In this document: positions 37,711-47,040 of the stretch, in pieces
Position numbering within the stretch: position 1 is the stretch's first letter
Layout: each line of letters opens with the position of its first letter
Assembly (NCBI RefSeq): GCF_016811105.1
Contig: NZ_JAFBGM010000001.1
Span: forward strand, 310,001-374,000
Reading direction: 5' to 3'
Source of the DNA: Aurantibacter crassamenti
GTDB lineage: Bacteria > Bacteroidota > Bacteroidia > Flavobacteriales > Flavobacteriaceae
DNA length: 64,000 nucleotides
Program-made: the position numbers and the translations under genes
The notes under the pieces: model-generated
Databases searched by the model: none
What the model was told of the DNA's origin: nothing
Seen by the model: the letters and a program-made list of their open reading frames with translations, nothing else

Positions 37711-38694
37711 ATGCCGATAGAGAAAAACCACATATTTAAAATTGATTCTGCCGCTGAGTTTGAAAATATAGCACTCAAAATTTTCAAATATCAATATCAG
37801 AACAATACAATCTACAATGAGTTTTGCAACCATCTGAACCGCACGGATGTCTCAGTAAAAAGTGTAAATGAAATTCCATTTTTACCAATTTCATTTTTCA
37901 AATCAAAACAAATTATCAGTAGCAGTGTTACTCCAGAAATCACTTTTACCAGTAGTGGTACTACCGGAACCGAAACAAGCAAACATTTTGTTCATGACCT
38001 TAATTTATATGAACAAAGCTACTTAACAGCCTTTGAGCATTTTTACGGTCCAATTTCAGACTATTGCATCTTAGCCCTATTACCAGCTTATTTAGAGCGT
38101 AAAGGATCATCACTTATATATATGGTAGATGATTTAATCAAAAAAAGCAATCACTCAGATAGCGGCTTTTATTTAAATAATCTTGAAAAACTTCATGATA
38201 AATTATTACAACTTAAAGCCTCAGGAACAAAAACATTATTAATTGGAGTTTCATTTGCCCTACTTGATATGGTAGAGAAATTTGAATTTCAACTGAATAA
38301 TACAATTATCATGGAAACTGGCGGCATGAAGGGCCGTAGAAAAGAACTCATTAGAGATGAGCTACATCACATTTTAAAAACTGGCTTTGGAGTGAAAAAT
38401 ATTCATTCAGAATATGGAATGACAGAATTGTTATCTCAGGCATATTCATCTGGTGAAGGAATTTTCAAAACTCCACCATGGATGAAAGTTCTAATTAGAG
38501 ATACTGAAGACCCATTAAGTTTTATGGAAACTCAAAAATCTGGAGGGGTAAATATTATTGACCTTGCCAATAGAGATTCATGTTCATTTATCGCTACACA
38601 AGACTTAGGCAAAGTTTATTCAGACGGAAGTTTTGAGATATTAGGTCGTTTTGACCATAGTGATGTTCGCGGGTGCAACCTTATGGTATTGTAA
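37711..38694 (+). CDS. LuxE/PaaK-like acyl-protein synthetase / acyl transferase
   Basis: A protein of about 327 residues related to LuxE and the ANL adenylating fold. The motif TFTSSGTTGTETSKH (about residues 78-92) is the nucleotide-binding P-loop of adenylating enzymes, and SEYGMTELLSQAYSS is the matching A5-like motif. LuxE activates a fatty acid as acyl-AMP and transfers it to protein. No luxC, luxD or luciferase genes are present, so another acyl acceptor is likely. I start at ATG 37711; a TTG four codons upstream is possible. Confidence 0.78.
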   Translation: MPIEKNHIFKIDSAAEFENIALKIFKYQYQNNTIYNEFCNHLNRTDVSVKSVNEIPFLPISFFKSKQIISSSVTPEITFTSSGTTGTETSKHFVHDLNLYEQSYLTAFEHFYGPISDYCILALLPAYLERKGSSLIYMVDDLIKKSNHSDSGFYLNNLEKLHDKLLQLKASGTKTLLIGVSFALLDMVEKFEFQLNNTIIMETGGMKGRRKELIRDELHHILKTGFGVKNIHSEYGMTELLSQAYSSGEGIFKTPPWMKVLIRDTEDPLSFMETQKSGGVNIIDLANRDSCSFIATQDLGKVYSDGSFEILGRFDHSDVRGCNLMVL

Positions 38695-39222
38695 TTACAA
38701 CCCTAAAATTTTAGCATCTACAAAAAAGGTAGATTTCACATTTATATCATGATCCTGACTCATTGCTTCATCAGTAACCGTATTTAACCGCAGATTGTAA
38801 CTATCTTTTTTGATATATTCTTTTAAATCAACATCTGAAACATCTAAATCTAAAGTAGACCCTGATTCCGGCACCTCATATTTTGATGCAATTTTTATTT
38901 CATCAAGACCATCGGCATCGATATAAACCTCAATTGATTCTAAGAAACTGAAATCTGTGTCATCTGGCGAAGTAATTACCAATTGCAGCTCAGTAAGCTT
39001 AATCTCTTCAATTAAATCTTTTCGTGTATCGTTAGATTCAAATTTAGATTCAGAATTGGTTTCTGTATCTGGCGTTAGCACATCAAATGGCAAATTAATA
39101 CCTGCAGATGAAGGTATAGTTACTTGTGCATCATAATCTATACTAAACTTGGTTAATTCATCAAGTTTGTCACAGCTAAAAACTATGATCGCTAAAATAA
39201 TAAGAGTGGAAAACTTACGCAT
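38695..39222 (-). CDS. Lipoprotein of unknown function
   Basis: A 175-residue lipoprotein: signal ending IIVFSC (Cys 17), then an acidic beta-rich body (for example LQLVITSPDDTDFSFLESIEVYI). No recognised catalytic or binding motif. Its stop abuts the stop of the LuxE-like gene (1 nt apart, convergent). Confidence 0.68.
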   Translation of the reverse strand: MRKFSTLIILAIIVFSCDKLDELTKFSIDYDAQVTIPSSAGINLPFDVLTPDTETNSESKFESNDTRKDLIEEIKLTELQLVITSPDDTDFSFLESIEVYIDADGLDEIKIASKYEVPESGSTLDLDVSDVDLKEYIKKDSYNLRLNTVTDEAMSQDHDINVKSTFFVDAKILGL

Positions 39223-39336
39223 GATATCTACTGTTTAATATAATCAGTATATCACTAACGCCAATTAGTCTTATTTATTTGAAATTAATAGTTAAAACAG
39301 AACCACCTATAATGGACACAAAATGATACTAGTTAA

Positions 39337-39699
39337 CTAGTTTTTTATCCAGATATCACCATTATCTATTCTCTCAAGTAGCGTAGCACTTTTGATTAAG
39401 AAAATCAACTTAAAGCTCGAAGTTTCAGAACCTTCCAATTTAACATGACCTTCACCTTGAGTAAAATTATATCTTTCAATGATATCACCTCCTCCATATA
39501 AAATATCAACTTCTGAATTACTTACAAATTCAAGCCATTCTATACAGTTTTCCTCAGGATTGGCCGAATTATCACATTCGGGGATTTCATGATTAAAACG
39601 CCCTGACAATTTTATGTCTGGCATAACACAACAATCCTTAGTGTCACTACAACCTACAATAGAAAAAATCAAAAAAAGTGCAACTATTGTTTTACGCAT
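39337..39699 (-). CDS. Small lipoprotein of unknown function
   Basis: About 120 residues with a signal ending SIVGC (Cys 17) followed by a Cys-rich patch (DTKDCC) and further Cys pairs, perhaps disulfide bonded. I take the ATG at 39699, where the signal begins; the longer frame would run into tyrS. It starts 10 nt after the tyrS stop and may share its transcript. Confidence 0.65.
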   Translation of the reverse strand: MRKTIVALFLIFSIVGCSDTKDCCVMPDIKLSGRFNHEIPECDNSANPEENCIEWLEFVSNSEVDILYGGGDIIERYNFTQGEGHVKLEGSETSSFKLIFLIKSATLLERIDNGDIWIKN

Positions 39700-39709
39700 T
39701 GGCTCAATA

Positions 39710-41005
39710 TTATACAACCACCAAAACGAAGTAGTTTTTCTTACCTCTTTGTAACAATACAAATTTATCATTGATTAGATCAGAAGCAGATATCATATAG
39801 TCTTCTTTTACTTTCTCTTTATTTACAGAAATAGAGTTTTGCTTAAGCTCGCGTCTAGCTTCACCATTTGAGCCTAAAAATCCAGTTTTTGCAGCTAGTG
39901 CACCAATCATATCAAGTCCGGCTTCTAAATCCGACTTTGAAATTTCAGCTTGCGGCACGCCATCAAAAACATCTAAAAATGTTTTCTCATTCAATTTTTT
40001 CAAATCTTCTGAAGTCGATTTTCCAAAAAGAATACTACTGGCTTGAACCGCATTATCTAATTCATCTTGCGAATGCACCATTACAGTAATTTCCTCAGCA
40101 AGTCGTTTTTGTAACAAACGAAGATGCGGTGCTTCTTGATGTTCTGTTGTTAGTTTTTGAATTTCATCCTGAGAAAGAAAAGTGAAAATTTTAATATATT
40201 TTTCAGCATCATCATCAGAAGTATTCAACCAATATTGGTAGAATTTATAAGGTGACGTTCGTTCAGCATCTAACCAAACATTACCAGTTTCTGTTTTTCC
40301 AAACTTAGTGCCATCAGCTTTCGTAATTAAAGGACACGTTAGTGCATACCCTTTACCACCACCAATACGGCGAATAAGCTCAGTTCCGGTAACAATATTG
40401 CCCCACTGATCGCTACCACCCATTTGTAATGTACAATTGTGATTCTGGTAGAGGTGTAGAAAATCATACCCTTGAACCAATTGATAGGTAAATTCAGTAA
40501 ACGACATACCTTCTTTTGAGTCGGCACCTAAACGTTTTTTAACTGAATCTTTAGCCATCATATAATTTACGGTAATATGCTTGCCAACATCTCTAATAAA
40601 TTCTAAGAAAGAGAAGTTCTGCATCCAATCATAATTATTGACGAGTTCTGCAGCGTTACTAGCATCAGATTCAAAATCTAAAAATCGTGATAATTGACCT
40701 TTTAAAGCCTCTTGATTGTGACGTAAAGTCTTCTCATCTAATAAATTTCGTTCAGCAGATTTACCAGAAGGATCACCAATCATACCAGTAGCTCCACCTA
40801 CCAAAGCAATTGGTTTATGACCTGCCAATTGAAAGTGACGTAACATCATCACACTTACTAAGTGACCAATATGTAAAGAATCTGCGGTTGGATCAATACC
40901 AACATAGGCAGCTTGCATACCTTCAGCTAAATGCTCTGCGGTACCTGGCATAGCATCATGCAACATACCTCTCCATTCTAGTTCTTCTACAAAATTGTTT
41001 GCCAT
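39710..41005 (-). CDS. tyrS: Tyrosyl-tRNA synthetase
   Basis: A class I aminoacyl-tRNA synthetase of 431 residues that charges tRNA-Tyr. The HIGH motif is HIGHLVS, the tyrosine pocket [12 protein letters not shown] and [12 protein letters not shown], and the KMSKS-like loop is KFGKT. A C-terminal S4-type RNA-binding domain ([12 protein letters not shown]) follows. I start at the ATG at 41005 (MANNF); the frame extends 13 codons further but without a conserved sequence. A TATATTTG box lies 26 nt upstream. Confidence 0.95.
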   Translation of the reverse strand: MANNFVEELEWRGMLHDAMPGTAEHLAEGMQAAYVGIDPTADSLHIGHLVSVMMLRHFQLAGHKPIALVGGATGMIGDPSGKSAERNLLDEKTLRHNQEALKGQLSRFLDFESDASNAAELVNNYDWMQNFSFLEFIRDVGKHITVNYMMAKDSVKKRLGADSKEGMSFTEFTYQLVQGYDFLHLYQNHNCTLQMGGSDQWGNIVTGTELIRRIGGGKGYALTCPLITKADGTKFGKTETGNVWLDAERTSPYKFYQYWLNTSDDDAEKYIKIFTFLSQDEIQKLTTEHQEAPHLRLLQKRLAEEITVMVHSQDELDNAVQASSILFGKSTSEDLKKLNEKTFLDVFDGVPQAEISKSDLEAGLDMIGALAAKTGFLGSNGEARRELKQNSISVNKEKVKEDYMISASDLINDKFVLLQRGKKNYFVLVVV

Positions 41006-41030
41006 TGGTGTCACTGTTTTAATTAGAATG

Positions 41031-41038
41031 CAAATATA
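41031..41038 (-). promoter_or_regulatory. Candidate -7 promoter box of tyrS (TATATTTG)
   Basis: TATATTTG on the minus strand fits TAnnTTTG, 25 nt before the tyrS ATG. It supports the shorter start, because a start at 41044 would lie upstream of it. Confidence 0.45.
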
Positions 41039-41105
41039 ATCCAATTCAAATGTTACGGAATTAGTATTCCAGAATTAATCCGTCTCAAATGGCTATTTTA
41101 GCTAT

Positions 41106-42122
41106 ATGATATTGGTTACAGGCGGCACTGGTTTAGTTGGATCACATCTATTGTTAGAATTGGTAACAAACGGTAATTCCGTTCGCGCTATTCATCGCAA
41201 GAGTAGCAATCTTAATCAAGTGCAAACCCTATTTTCATACTATTCAGAAAACTCCACAGCACTTTTTGAAAAAATTCAATGGATTGAGGCCGATATTAGT
41301 GATATACCAGCTTTAGAAGCTGCTTTTATAGGAATTACACATGTCTACCATTGCGCTGCATTAATTTCATTTGATCCAAAAGACCATCATAAGTTAAAGA
41401 AGAATAATGTTTACGGCACAGCTAATATTGTAAATCTATGCCTTTACAATTCAATTGAAAAACTCTGCTACATTAGTACGATTGGCACAATAGGAAGAAG
41501 TTTAAATGGGGAAATGTCAACCGAAGAAACAGATTGGTCAGAAACCGATGCAAATGTGTATGCTTTAATGAAACACAAAGCTGAAATGGAAGTCTGGCGT
41601 GGCTCACAAGAAGGTCTTTCTGTCGCAATTGTTAATCCAGGGGTTATTTTAGGGCCTACGAATTGGGATCAGGGCTCAGGAACACTATTTACAACAGCAA
41701 ATAAAGCGTACAACTTTTATCCGCCAGGTGGTTCAGGTTTTGTTACTGTGAATGATGTTGTTCGCATTATGATTCAACTAATGAAAGCATCTATAAAAAA
41801 CGAACGCTACATCGTTGTTGCCGAAAATTTGAGTTACCAGGCAATCTTATCGCGTGTTACGAAATCACTAGGTAAGAAACCTCCTAAAAAACAGCTGAAA
41901 ATCTGGCAATTAAATATACTTCGCTTAGCCGATTTTTGTAGATGTACTTTCACTGGAAAACAACGAAAAATAACAAGAAATTCAATTCGATCTTTTAAAA
42001 ACCGACAATTTTTTGACAATCAGAAAGTAAAACAAGATTTGAACTTTGAATTTGAAGATTTGTCAAATACTATTCAATTTACGGCTGAACAATTTTTGAA
42101 CGATAGTGCACCAAATCGCTGA
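41106..42122 (+). CDS. NAD-dependent epimerase/dehydratase (extended SDR)
   Basis: A 338-residue extended short-chain dehydrogenase: N-terminal VTGGTGLVGSHL for NAD(P), STIGTIG with the catalytic Ser/Thr and YALMKHKAE with Tyr and Lys. It resembles dihydroflavonol-reductase-like or steroid-dehydrogenase-like reductases; the substrate is unknown. It ends 3 nt before the convergent DUF4296 gene. Confidence 0.85.
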   Translation: MILVTGGTGLVGSHLLLELVTNGNSVRAIHRKSSNLNQVQTLFSYYSENSTALFEKIQWIEADISDIPALEAAFIGITHVYHCAALISFDPKDHHKLKKNNVYGTANIVNLCLYNSIEKLCYISTIGTIGRSLNGEMSTEETDWSETDANVYALMKHKAEMEVWRGSQEGLSVAIVNPGVILGPTNWDQGSGTLFTTANKAYNFYPPGGSGFVTVNDVVRIMIQLMKASIKNERYIVVAENLSYQAILSRVTKSLGKKPPKKQLKIWQLNILRLADFCRCTFTGKQRKITRNSIRSFKNRQFFDNQKVKQDLNFEFEDLSNTIQFTAEQFLNDSAPNR

Positions 42123-42125
42123 TAA

Positions 42126-42509
42126 CTATTTAATTGAATCTCGCACAACTTGCTGCAAGCTATCAGTTGTTTTTTTATAGTCTTTCAGTCGTTTTTCTTC
42201 TACTTCAAGCCGCTGTGCTACTTTTGAATATATAGATTCATACTCAACTGGTTTTGACGCATAATAGCGATCACTCAACACAAATTGAGTACTATCAATA
42301 CCATGTTTTTCAAAAATAAATTTCATGGTTTCTATTCCGTTTTTCTTTAGCACAATTGAATTAGTAGTTTTAGCCGCATTCAATATTGCCATATCATTAA
42401 GGATGTCAACCATCTTCTCAGACGGAATTAAACCTTCGGGACCTTCAACTAACTGTTCTGCGCATGAAGTCAGCAAAACAAAAACCAATAAAAAAAGTAT
42501 TTTTTTCAT
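42126..42509 (-). CDS. DUF4296 lipoprotein
   Basis: A 127-residue lipoprotein (signal ending LLTSC, Cys 16) with the LIPSEKMVDILNDMAILNAA motif region of DUF4296, a Bacteroidota family without known function. It lies 1 nt after the dihydroorotase stop; the order glycosyltransferase, pyrC, DUF4296 suggests one operon. Confidence 0.85.
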   Translation of the reverse strand: MKKILFLLVFVLLTSCAEQLVEGPEGLIPSEKMVDILNDMAILNAAKTTNSIVLKKNGIETMKFIFEKHGIDSTQFVLSDRYYASKPVEYESIYSKVAQRLEVEEKRLKDYKKTTDSLQQVVRDSIK

Positions 42510-42510
42510 C

Positions 42511-43845
42511 TTACCTATTGAATGTCAAACGCATAGCTTCTCGTTTTTCAGAGAAATTTCCATTTTCATATGCCAAATATCCATTTACAAAAGTATGGGT
42601 AATTCTTGATTTAAATGTAGTGCCCTCAAAAGGAGCCCATCCACATTTATAGGCAATATTTTCTTTTGATATTTTCTGTGGATTATCTAAATCTACAATG
42701 GCAATATCAGCGAAGTAGCCTTCTTTTAGATAACCTCGTTTTTCAATATCAAATAATATTGCTGGGTTATGACACATCTTTTCAATTAGTCTTTCAAGAG
42801 AAATAACACCTTGATGGTATTTTTCTAACATGGCTATCAAAGCATGTTGCACTAATGGTCCGCCAGAAGGCGCTTTGGTATATACATTATCTTTTTCTTC
42901 AAGCAAATGTGGTGCATGATCGGTAGCGATAACATCTATTCGACCATCAAGTAATGCCGTCCATAATTGATCTCTATCAGCCGCTGATTTTACTGCTGGG
43001 TTCCATTTTATCAAAGTTCCTTTTGATTCATAATCTGCATCGGAAAACCACAAATGATGAATGCAAACCTCTGCAGTTATTTTCTTTTCTGCTAAAGGAA
43101 TATCATTTCTAAATAGATTGGTTTCTTTACCAGTAGATAGGTGGAAAACATGCAATCTAGCCCCTGTTTTTTTTGCTAATTCAATAGCCTTGGATGACGA
43201 AAGATAACAAGCCTCAACACTTCTAATTTCAGGATGATATTTTACCGGAATTGCATCACCATATTCTGCTTTATACTTTTCAAGATTTCTTCGAATAGTA
43301 CCTTCATCCTCACAATGAGCTGAAATTACCATCTCAGTACTACTAAATATTTTTTCAATAACCACTTCATCATCAACGAGCATGTTACCAGTTGAAGATC
43401 CTAAAAAAAGTTTCACACCAGAACAGGCATTTTTATCTAACTTTTTAATTTCCTCTAGATTATCATTTGTGCCACCAAATAAAAATGAATAGTTTGCAAA
43501 AGCACTTCGTGATGCAATTGCAAATTTCTCTTCTAGTTTTTCAATTGTTGTTGTCTGCGGAGTAGTATTAGGTTGCTCCATAAAAGTGGTAATTCCACCT
43601 GCAACAGCAGCTCTACTTTCCGATGCTATATTTCCTTTATGAGTAAGACCTGGCTCTCTAAAATGCACTTGATCGTCAATAATGCCTGGCACAATAACTT
43701 TGCCAGCTGCATCAAATACTGTAGCATTTGGTTCTGAAATATCTTTTGCAATTCTTTTAATTATTTGGCCTTCAATGAGAATATCGCTTTCAAAAACTTT
43801 TCCTTCATTAACAAGTTTGCCATTTTTAATCAGAATTTTACTCAT
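42511..43845 (-). CDS. pyrC: Dihydroorotase (amidohydrolase type)
   Basis: A 444-residue amidohydrolase of pyrimidine biosynthesis, closing carbamoyl aspartate to dihydroorotate. Seen are DDQVHFREPGLTHKG, SAHCEDEGT, HVFHLSTG and ATDHAPHLLEEK. In the first metal motif the usual His-x-His reads Gln-x-His, yet the downstream His and Asp ligands remain; I recall the same change in other Bacteroidota sequences, which I could not verify. It lies 1 nt from both neighbours, DUF4296 and the glycosyltransferase. Confidence 0.88.
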   Translation of the reverse strand: MSKILIKNGKLVNEGKVFESDILIEGQIIKRIAKDISEPNATVFDAAGKVIVPGIIDDQVHFREPGLTHKGNIASESRAAVAGGITTFMEQPNTTPQTTTIEKLEEKFAIASRSAFANYSFLFGGTNDNLEEIKKLDKNACSGVKLFLGSSTGNMLVDDEVVIEKIFSSTEMVISAHCEDEGTIRRNLEKYKAEYGDAIPVKYHPEIRSVEACYLSSSKAIELAKKTGARLHVFHLSTGKETNLFRNDIPLAEKKITAEVCIHHLWFSDADYESKGTLIKWNPAVKSAADRDQLWTALLDGRIDVIATDHAPHLLEEKDNVYTKAPSGGPLVQHALIAMLEKYHQGVISLERLIEKMCHNPAILFDIEKRGYLKEGYFADIAIVDLDNPQKISKENIAYKCGWAPFEGTTFKSRITHTFVNGYLAYENGNFSEKREAMRLTFNR

Positions 43846-43846
43846 A

Positions 43847-44575
43847 TTAAAATCTACTTTTTTGAAACATACTGCGAACTTTCATCATAAACACTCCCCA
43901 AATAGCCTCACTAACTATTGATGAACTCATTTTTGATTTTCCTTTTACTCGATCTCTAAAAATTATTGAAACTTCTTCAATCTGATAATTCTTAAGATAT
44001 GCTCTAAACTTCATTTCTATTTGAAAAGCGTATCCTATAAAGCGAATTGAATCTAAATCAATATTTTCAAGCACTTCTCTTTTGTAGCAAACAAAACCAG
44101 CTGTGGGATCATGAACACGCATGCCCGTAATCACCTTCACATAGAAAGATGCACCATAAGATAAAAGAACTCGGTAAAGTGGCCAATCAACAACATTTAC
44201 ACCTTTTTTATATCTCGATCCTACTGATACATCAGCTCCGTTTACGCAAGCTCGATAAAGTCTAGATAAATCTGTTGGATCATGCGAGAAATCGGCATCC
44301 ATCTCAAAAATATAATCATACTTTCTAGCAATTGCCCATTTAAAACCATGAATATAAGCAGTGCCTAAACCTGATTTTTCTTTACGAACTTCAAGAAACA
44401 ATGAATCTGGAGTTTGGGTCATTTTTTCTCTGACCTTTTGCGCCGTACCATCTGGTGAATTGTCATCAACAACTAAAACATGAAAATCTTTCTTTAATAG
44501 CAGAACAGCATCGATGATAGCCTCAATGTTCTCAATTTCATTATAGGTTGGAATAATGACCAGGCTATCTGACAT
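43847..44575 (-). CDS. Polyprenol-phosphate mannose/hexose synthase (GT2, DPM1-like)
   Basis: A 242-residue family 2 glycosyltransferase without C-terminal membrane helices, like short DPM1. VVDDNSPDGTA and EMDADFSHDP are the nucleotide-sugar motifs; SRYKKGV and RVHDPTAGFVCY follow as in polyprenyl-phosphate mannosyltransferases. It would make polyprenyl-phosphate sugar on the cytoplasmic membrane side. The divergent gene 140 nt away encodes a GT39-like transferase that uses exactly such a donor. Confidence 0.9.
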   Translation of the reverse strand: MSDSLVIIPTYNEIENIEAIIDAVLLLKKDFHVLVVDDNSPDGTAQKVREKMTQTPDSLFLEVRKEKSGLGTAYIHGFKWAIARKYDYIFEMDADFSHDPTDLSRLYRACVNGADVSVGSRYKKGVNVVDWPLYRVLLSYGASFYVKVITGMRVHDPTAGFVCYKREVLENIDLDSIRFIGYAFQIEMKFRAYLKNYQIEEVSIIFRDRVKGKSKMSSSIVSEAIWGVFMMKVRSMFQKSRF

Positions 44576-44689
44576 CAGTTTAGTTTAAATTTCACAAAAA
44601 TAGTGTTTTACGGATGCTTAAAGATGCTGAAATATATTTTTATCATCTTTTTAAGATACTCTTTCAAACAGGCAATGCCTCATTCTTCG

Positions 44690-44697
44690 TAATTTTG
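44690..44697 (+). promoter_or_regulatory. Candidate -7 promoter box (TAATTTTG)
   Basis: TAATTTTG fits TAnnTTTG, 18 nt before the GT39-like gene start. Confidence 0.4.
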
Positions 44698-44715
44698 CAC
44701 GAAGAACCTGCATAA

Positions 44716-46380
44716 ATGAACCCTAGATTACCAAAACTACTGCTTTATCTACTAGGCGGCCTTCTGCTGCTTAATTTGATTCAAGCTTATTTTACAGAAC
44801 TTATTTATGACGAAGCATATTATTGGCAATTTGCTAAAGAATTAGCTTGGGGTTATTTTGACCACCCCCCTATGGTAGCGTGGATGGCCGCAATTAGCGG
44901 ACACTTTTTTGACGGTGAACTGGGCGTTCGATTTCTAAGCTGTTTATTATCAATAGGCACAATGATTATACTTTGGATGATGATAAATCATCCGAGAAAA
45001 AACGATTATGTTCTACACTTTTTTGTTTTAGTATTCTCAATGACTTTAATGAATGCCTATGGTTTTTTAACGCTACCAGACACCCCATTACTTTTCTTTA
45101 CCGCTCTATTTCTTTGGGTTTATAAAAAGTTTCTGGAAAAAAATTCACTTGCGAGAGCGTTAATATTAGGCATTTTAATGGCCTGTTTAATGTATAGCAA
45201 ATACAATGCAGTATTAATAATTATTTCAATTTTAGTTTCAAACCCTAAATTAGTGATAAACAAATATGCATGGGCCGCTGTTGGCTGTGCCTTATTCTTT
45301 TATATTCCACATTTTTTCTGGCTTTTTGAAAGTGACTTTGTTGGGGTGAAATACCATCTTTTTGAACGCCCAAGTTACCCGTATAATTTCAATGATAATA
45401 CGCTGGCATTTCTAGTAAATTTACTGGCTTTATTCGGATTCACTTTTCCGTTTATTTACTATGCGTTATATAAAACAAAAATTACCGATTTATTTACCAA
45501 AGCATTAGTCTACTTGTCATACGGTGTGATTTTGTTCTTTTTTGTTTCAAGTTTTAGCCGTTTAGTACAAACACAATGGCTCGTAGTTATTTCAATACCA
45601 TTGGTTATTTTGGTTTTTAACTATATGATGGAAAATGAAAAATCAAGAAATTGGATTTTTAAATTAGGCATTTTAAACATTGCTATATTACTTTTTCTAC
45701 GGCTAGGATTAGTTTTTGAACCCTTATTCCCCATTCATTATGAGAGTCATGGCAATAAAAAATGGACAAGTGAATTGCACGAAAAAATTGGTGACACAAG
45801 GGTAGTTTTCGAAAATTCATACAGAAGAGCACCGATGTATTCTTTTTATACCGGTGTTGAAACCTACTCACTTAACAATCTTTTCTATCGTAAAAATCAA
45901 TATAGTCTAGATCAATCTGAAGGTATGATGCGTCATGAAAAAGTATTTTACGTATCAGAATATATAGAAAAAGGTGATGTAGAATACACACAAAGTGATG
46001 GCAAAATTCTTCAAGGAAATTATTATCCTGATTTTGAATCATTCAGAAAACTCAAATGTATTGTAGAAGATGAAAAGCTTATTCCTGGCTCAAAAGACGA
46101 TATTACACTTAAAGTTTTTAATCCATACGGATTTGATATCGACTTAAAAAAAATAAAATTTGGAGTAGTTTATTTAGACAAATACAAAAAGATAATTGAG
46201 ATATACGATTTAAAAGATTTGCGATCAGTTAGAGATATATCGTTACTAAAATCAAATGAAATCTCAGAATTCACGTTAAAGCTACCTGAAAAGGTTTTTC
46301 AACCAACTTATTTAAGGTTTGGCATTTCAGAGAATGGATTACCCTACGGATTAAATGGAGAGACACAAAAACTTGATTAA
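44716..46380 (+). CDS. GT39-like polyprenyl-phosphate sugar:acceptor glycosyltransferase
   Basis: A 554-residue membrane protein with about 9-11 helices up to residue 340 and a soluble C-terminal domain (about 340-554). The early loop LIYDEAYYWQFAKELAWGY contains the acidic DEAYY motif, and FDHPPMVAW follows, as in ArnT/PMT enzymes of family 39 that take sugar from polyprenyl-phosphate on the periplasmic side. The acceptor may be lipid or protein. The neighbouring DPM1-like enzyme probably supplies its donor. It overlaps the next gene by 1 nt. Confidence 0.82.
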   Translation: MNPRLPKLLLYLLGGLLLLNLIQAYFTELIYDEAYYWQFAKELAWGYFDHPPMVAWMAAISGHFFDGELGVRFLSCLLSIGTMIILWMMINHPRKNDYVLHFFVLVFSMTLMNAYGFLTLPDTPLLFFTALFLWVYKKFLEKNSLARALILGILMACLMYSKYNAVLIIISILVSNPKLVINKYAWAAVGCALFFYIPHFFWLFESDFVGVKYHLFERPSYPYNFNDNTLAFLVNLLALFGFTFPFIYYALYKTKITDLFTKALVYLSYGVILFFFVSSFSRLVQTQWLVVISIPLVILVFNYMMENEKSRNWIFKLGILNIAILLFLRLGLVFEPLFPIHYESHGNKKWTSELHEKIGDTRVVFENSYRRAPMYSFYTGVETYSLNNLFYRKNQYSLDQSEGMMRHEKVFYVSEYIEKGDVEYTQSDGKILQGNYYPDFESFRKLKCIVEDEKLIPGSKDDITLKVFNPYGFDIDLKKIKFGVVYLDKYKKIIEIYDLKDLRSVRDISLLKSNEISEFTLKLPEKVFQPTYLRFGISENGLPYGLNGETQKLD

Positions 46381-47036
46381 TGGAACCAATTTTAAGAGCA
46401 ACTCAAGACTTTGATTGGATAACACTGCTGATTTTCTGTAGCATTTTATTTCTTGTTATTGCAAAGTCACTTTTTTATTCTAGATTTCTAAATTTCATAA
46501 TCTTACCCTTTAATAATAAATACATATTTATGTATAATAAAAAGGATAAGTTATTGAATTGGTTTCACGTCTTCTTTTCTATTTTTCAGATTGTTAACTT
46601 TTCTGTTTTTATTTATTTCGCGATAACCATTTTAAATGAGCAAGCACAAAGTTCTTCGCCATTTATTTACCCAATAATAATAACATCACTTTTTATATTT
46701 TTAATCGTAAAAGTTATTACACAAATGGGCAGCGGTTTTATTTTTGGGTCTACAAAAGTAATAAGCGAGCTAATTTTCAAAAAGCTATCATATTTGAATT
46801 ATAGCGGCATAATAATGCTTTTTGCCAATGTAATACTCGCATATATCTTGCAGAATTCTGAGGTTGTAGTCTATATAACTATCCTTCTAGTACTAATAAT
46901 CAATGCTATAGGTTGGGCAACTACACTTAGAAGTCATCAAAAATATTTAGCCAATAACTTTTTCTATTTTATTTTGTACCTTTGCGCTCTCGAAATTGCC
47001 CCCCTAGTAATCATCGGAAGTTATCTAAAATACTGA
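46380..47036 (+). CDS. DUF4271 membrane protein
   Basis: A 218-residue integral membrane protein with about 5-6 helices and an early FNNKYIFMYNKKDKLLNW loop, matching DUF4271 of Bacteroidota. Function unknown. Its start overlaps the preceding stop (TAATG) and hemD follows after 4 nt, so the three genes are translationally linked. Confidence 0.82.
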   Translation: MEPILRATQDFDWITLLIFCSILFLVIAKSLFYSRFLNFIILPFNNKYIFMYNKKDKLLNWFHVFFSIFQIVNFSVFIYFAITILNEQAQSSSPFIYPIIITSLFIFLIVKVITQMGSGFIFGSTKVISELIFKKLSYLNYSGIIMLFANVILAYILQNSEVVVYITILLVLIINAIGWATTLRSHQKYLANNFFYFILYLCALEIAPLVIIGSYLKY

Positions 47037-47040
47037 ATAC

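Noticed and set aside
41006-41044. Longer N-terminus of TyrRS
   Set aside because: The extension is not conserved-looking and would start upstream of the likely promoter box.
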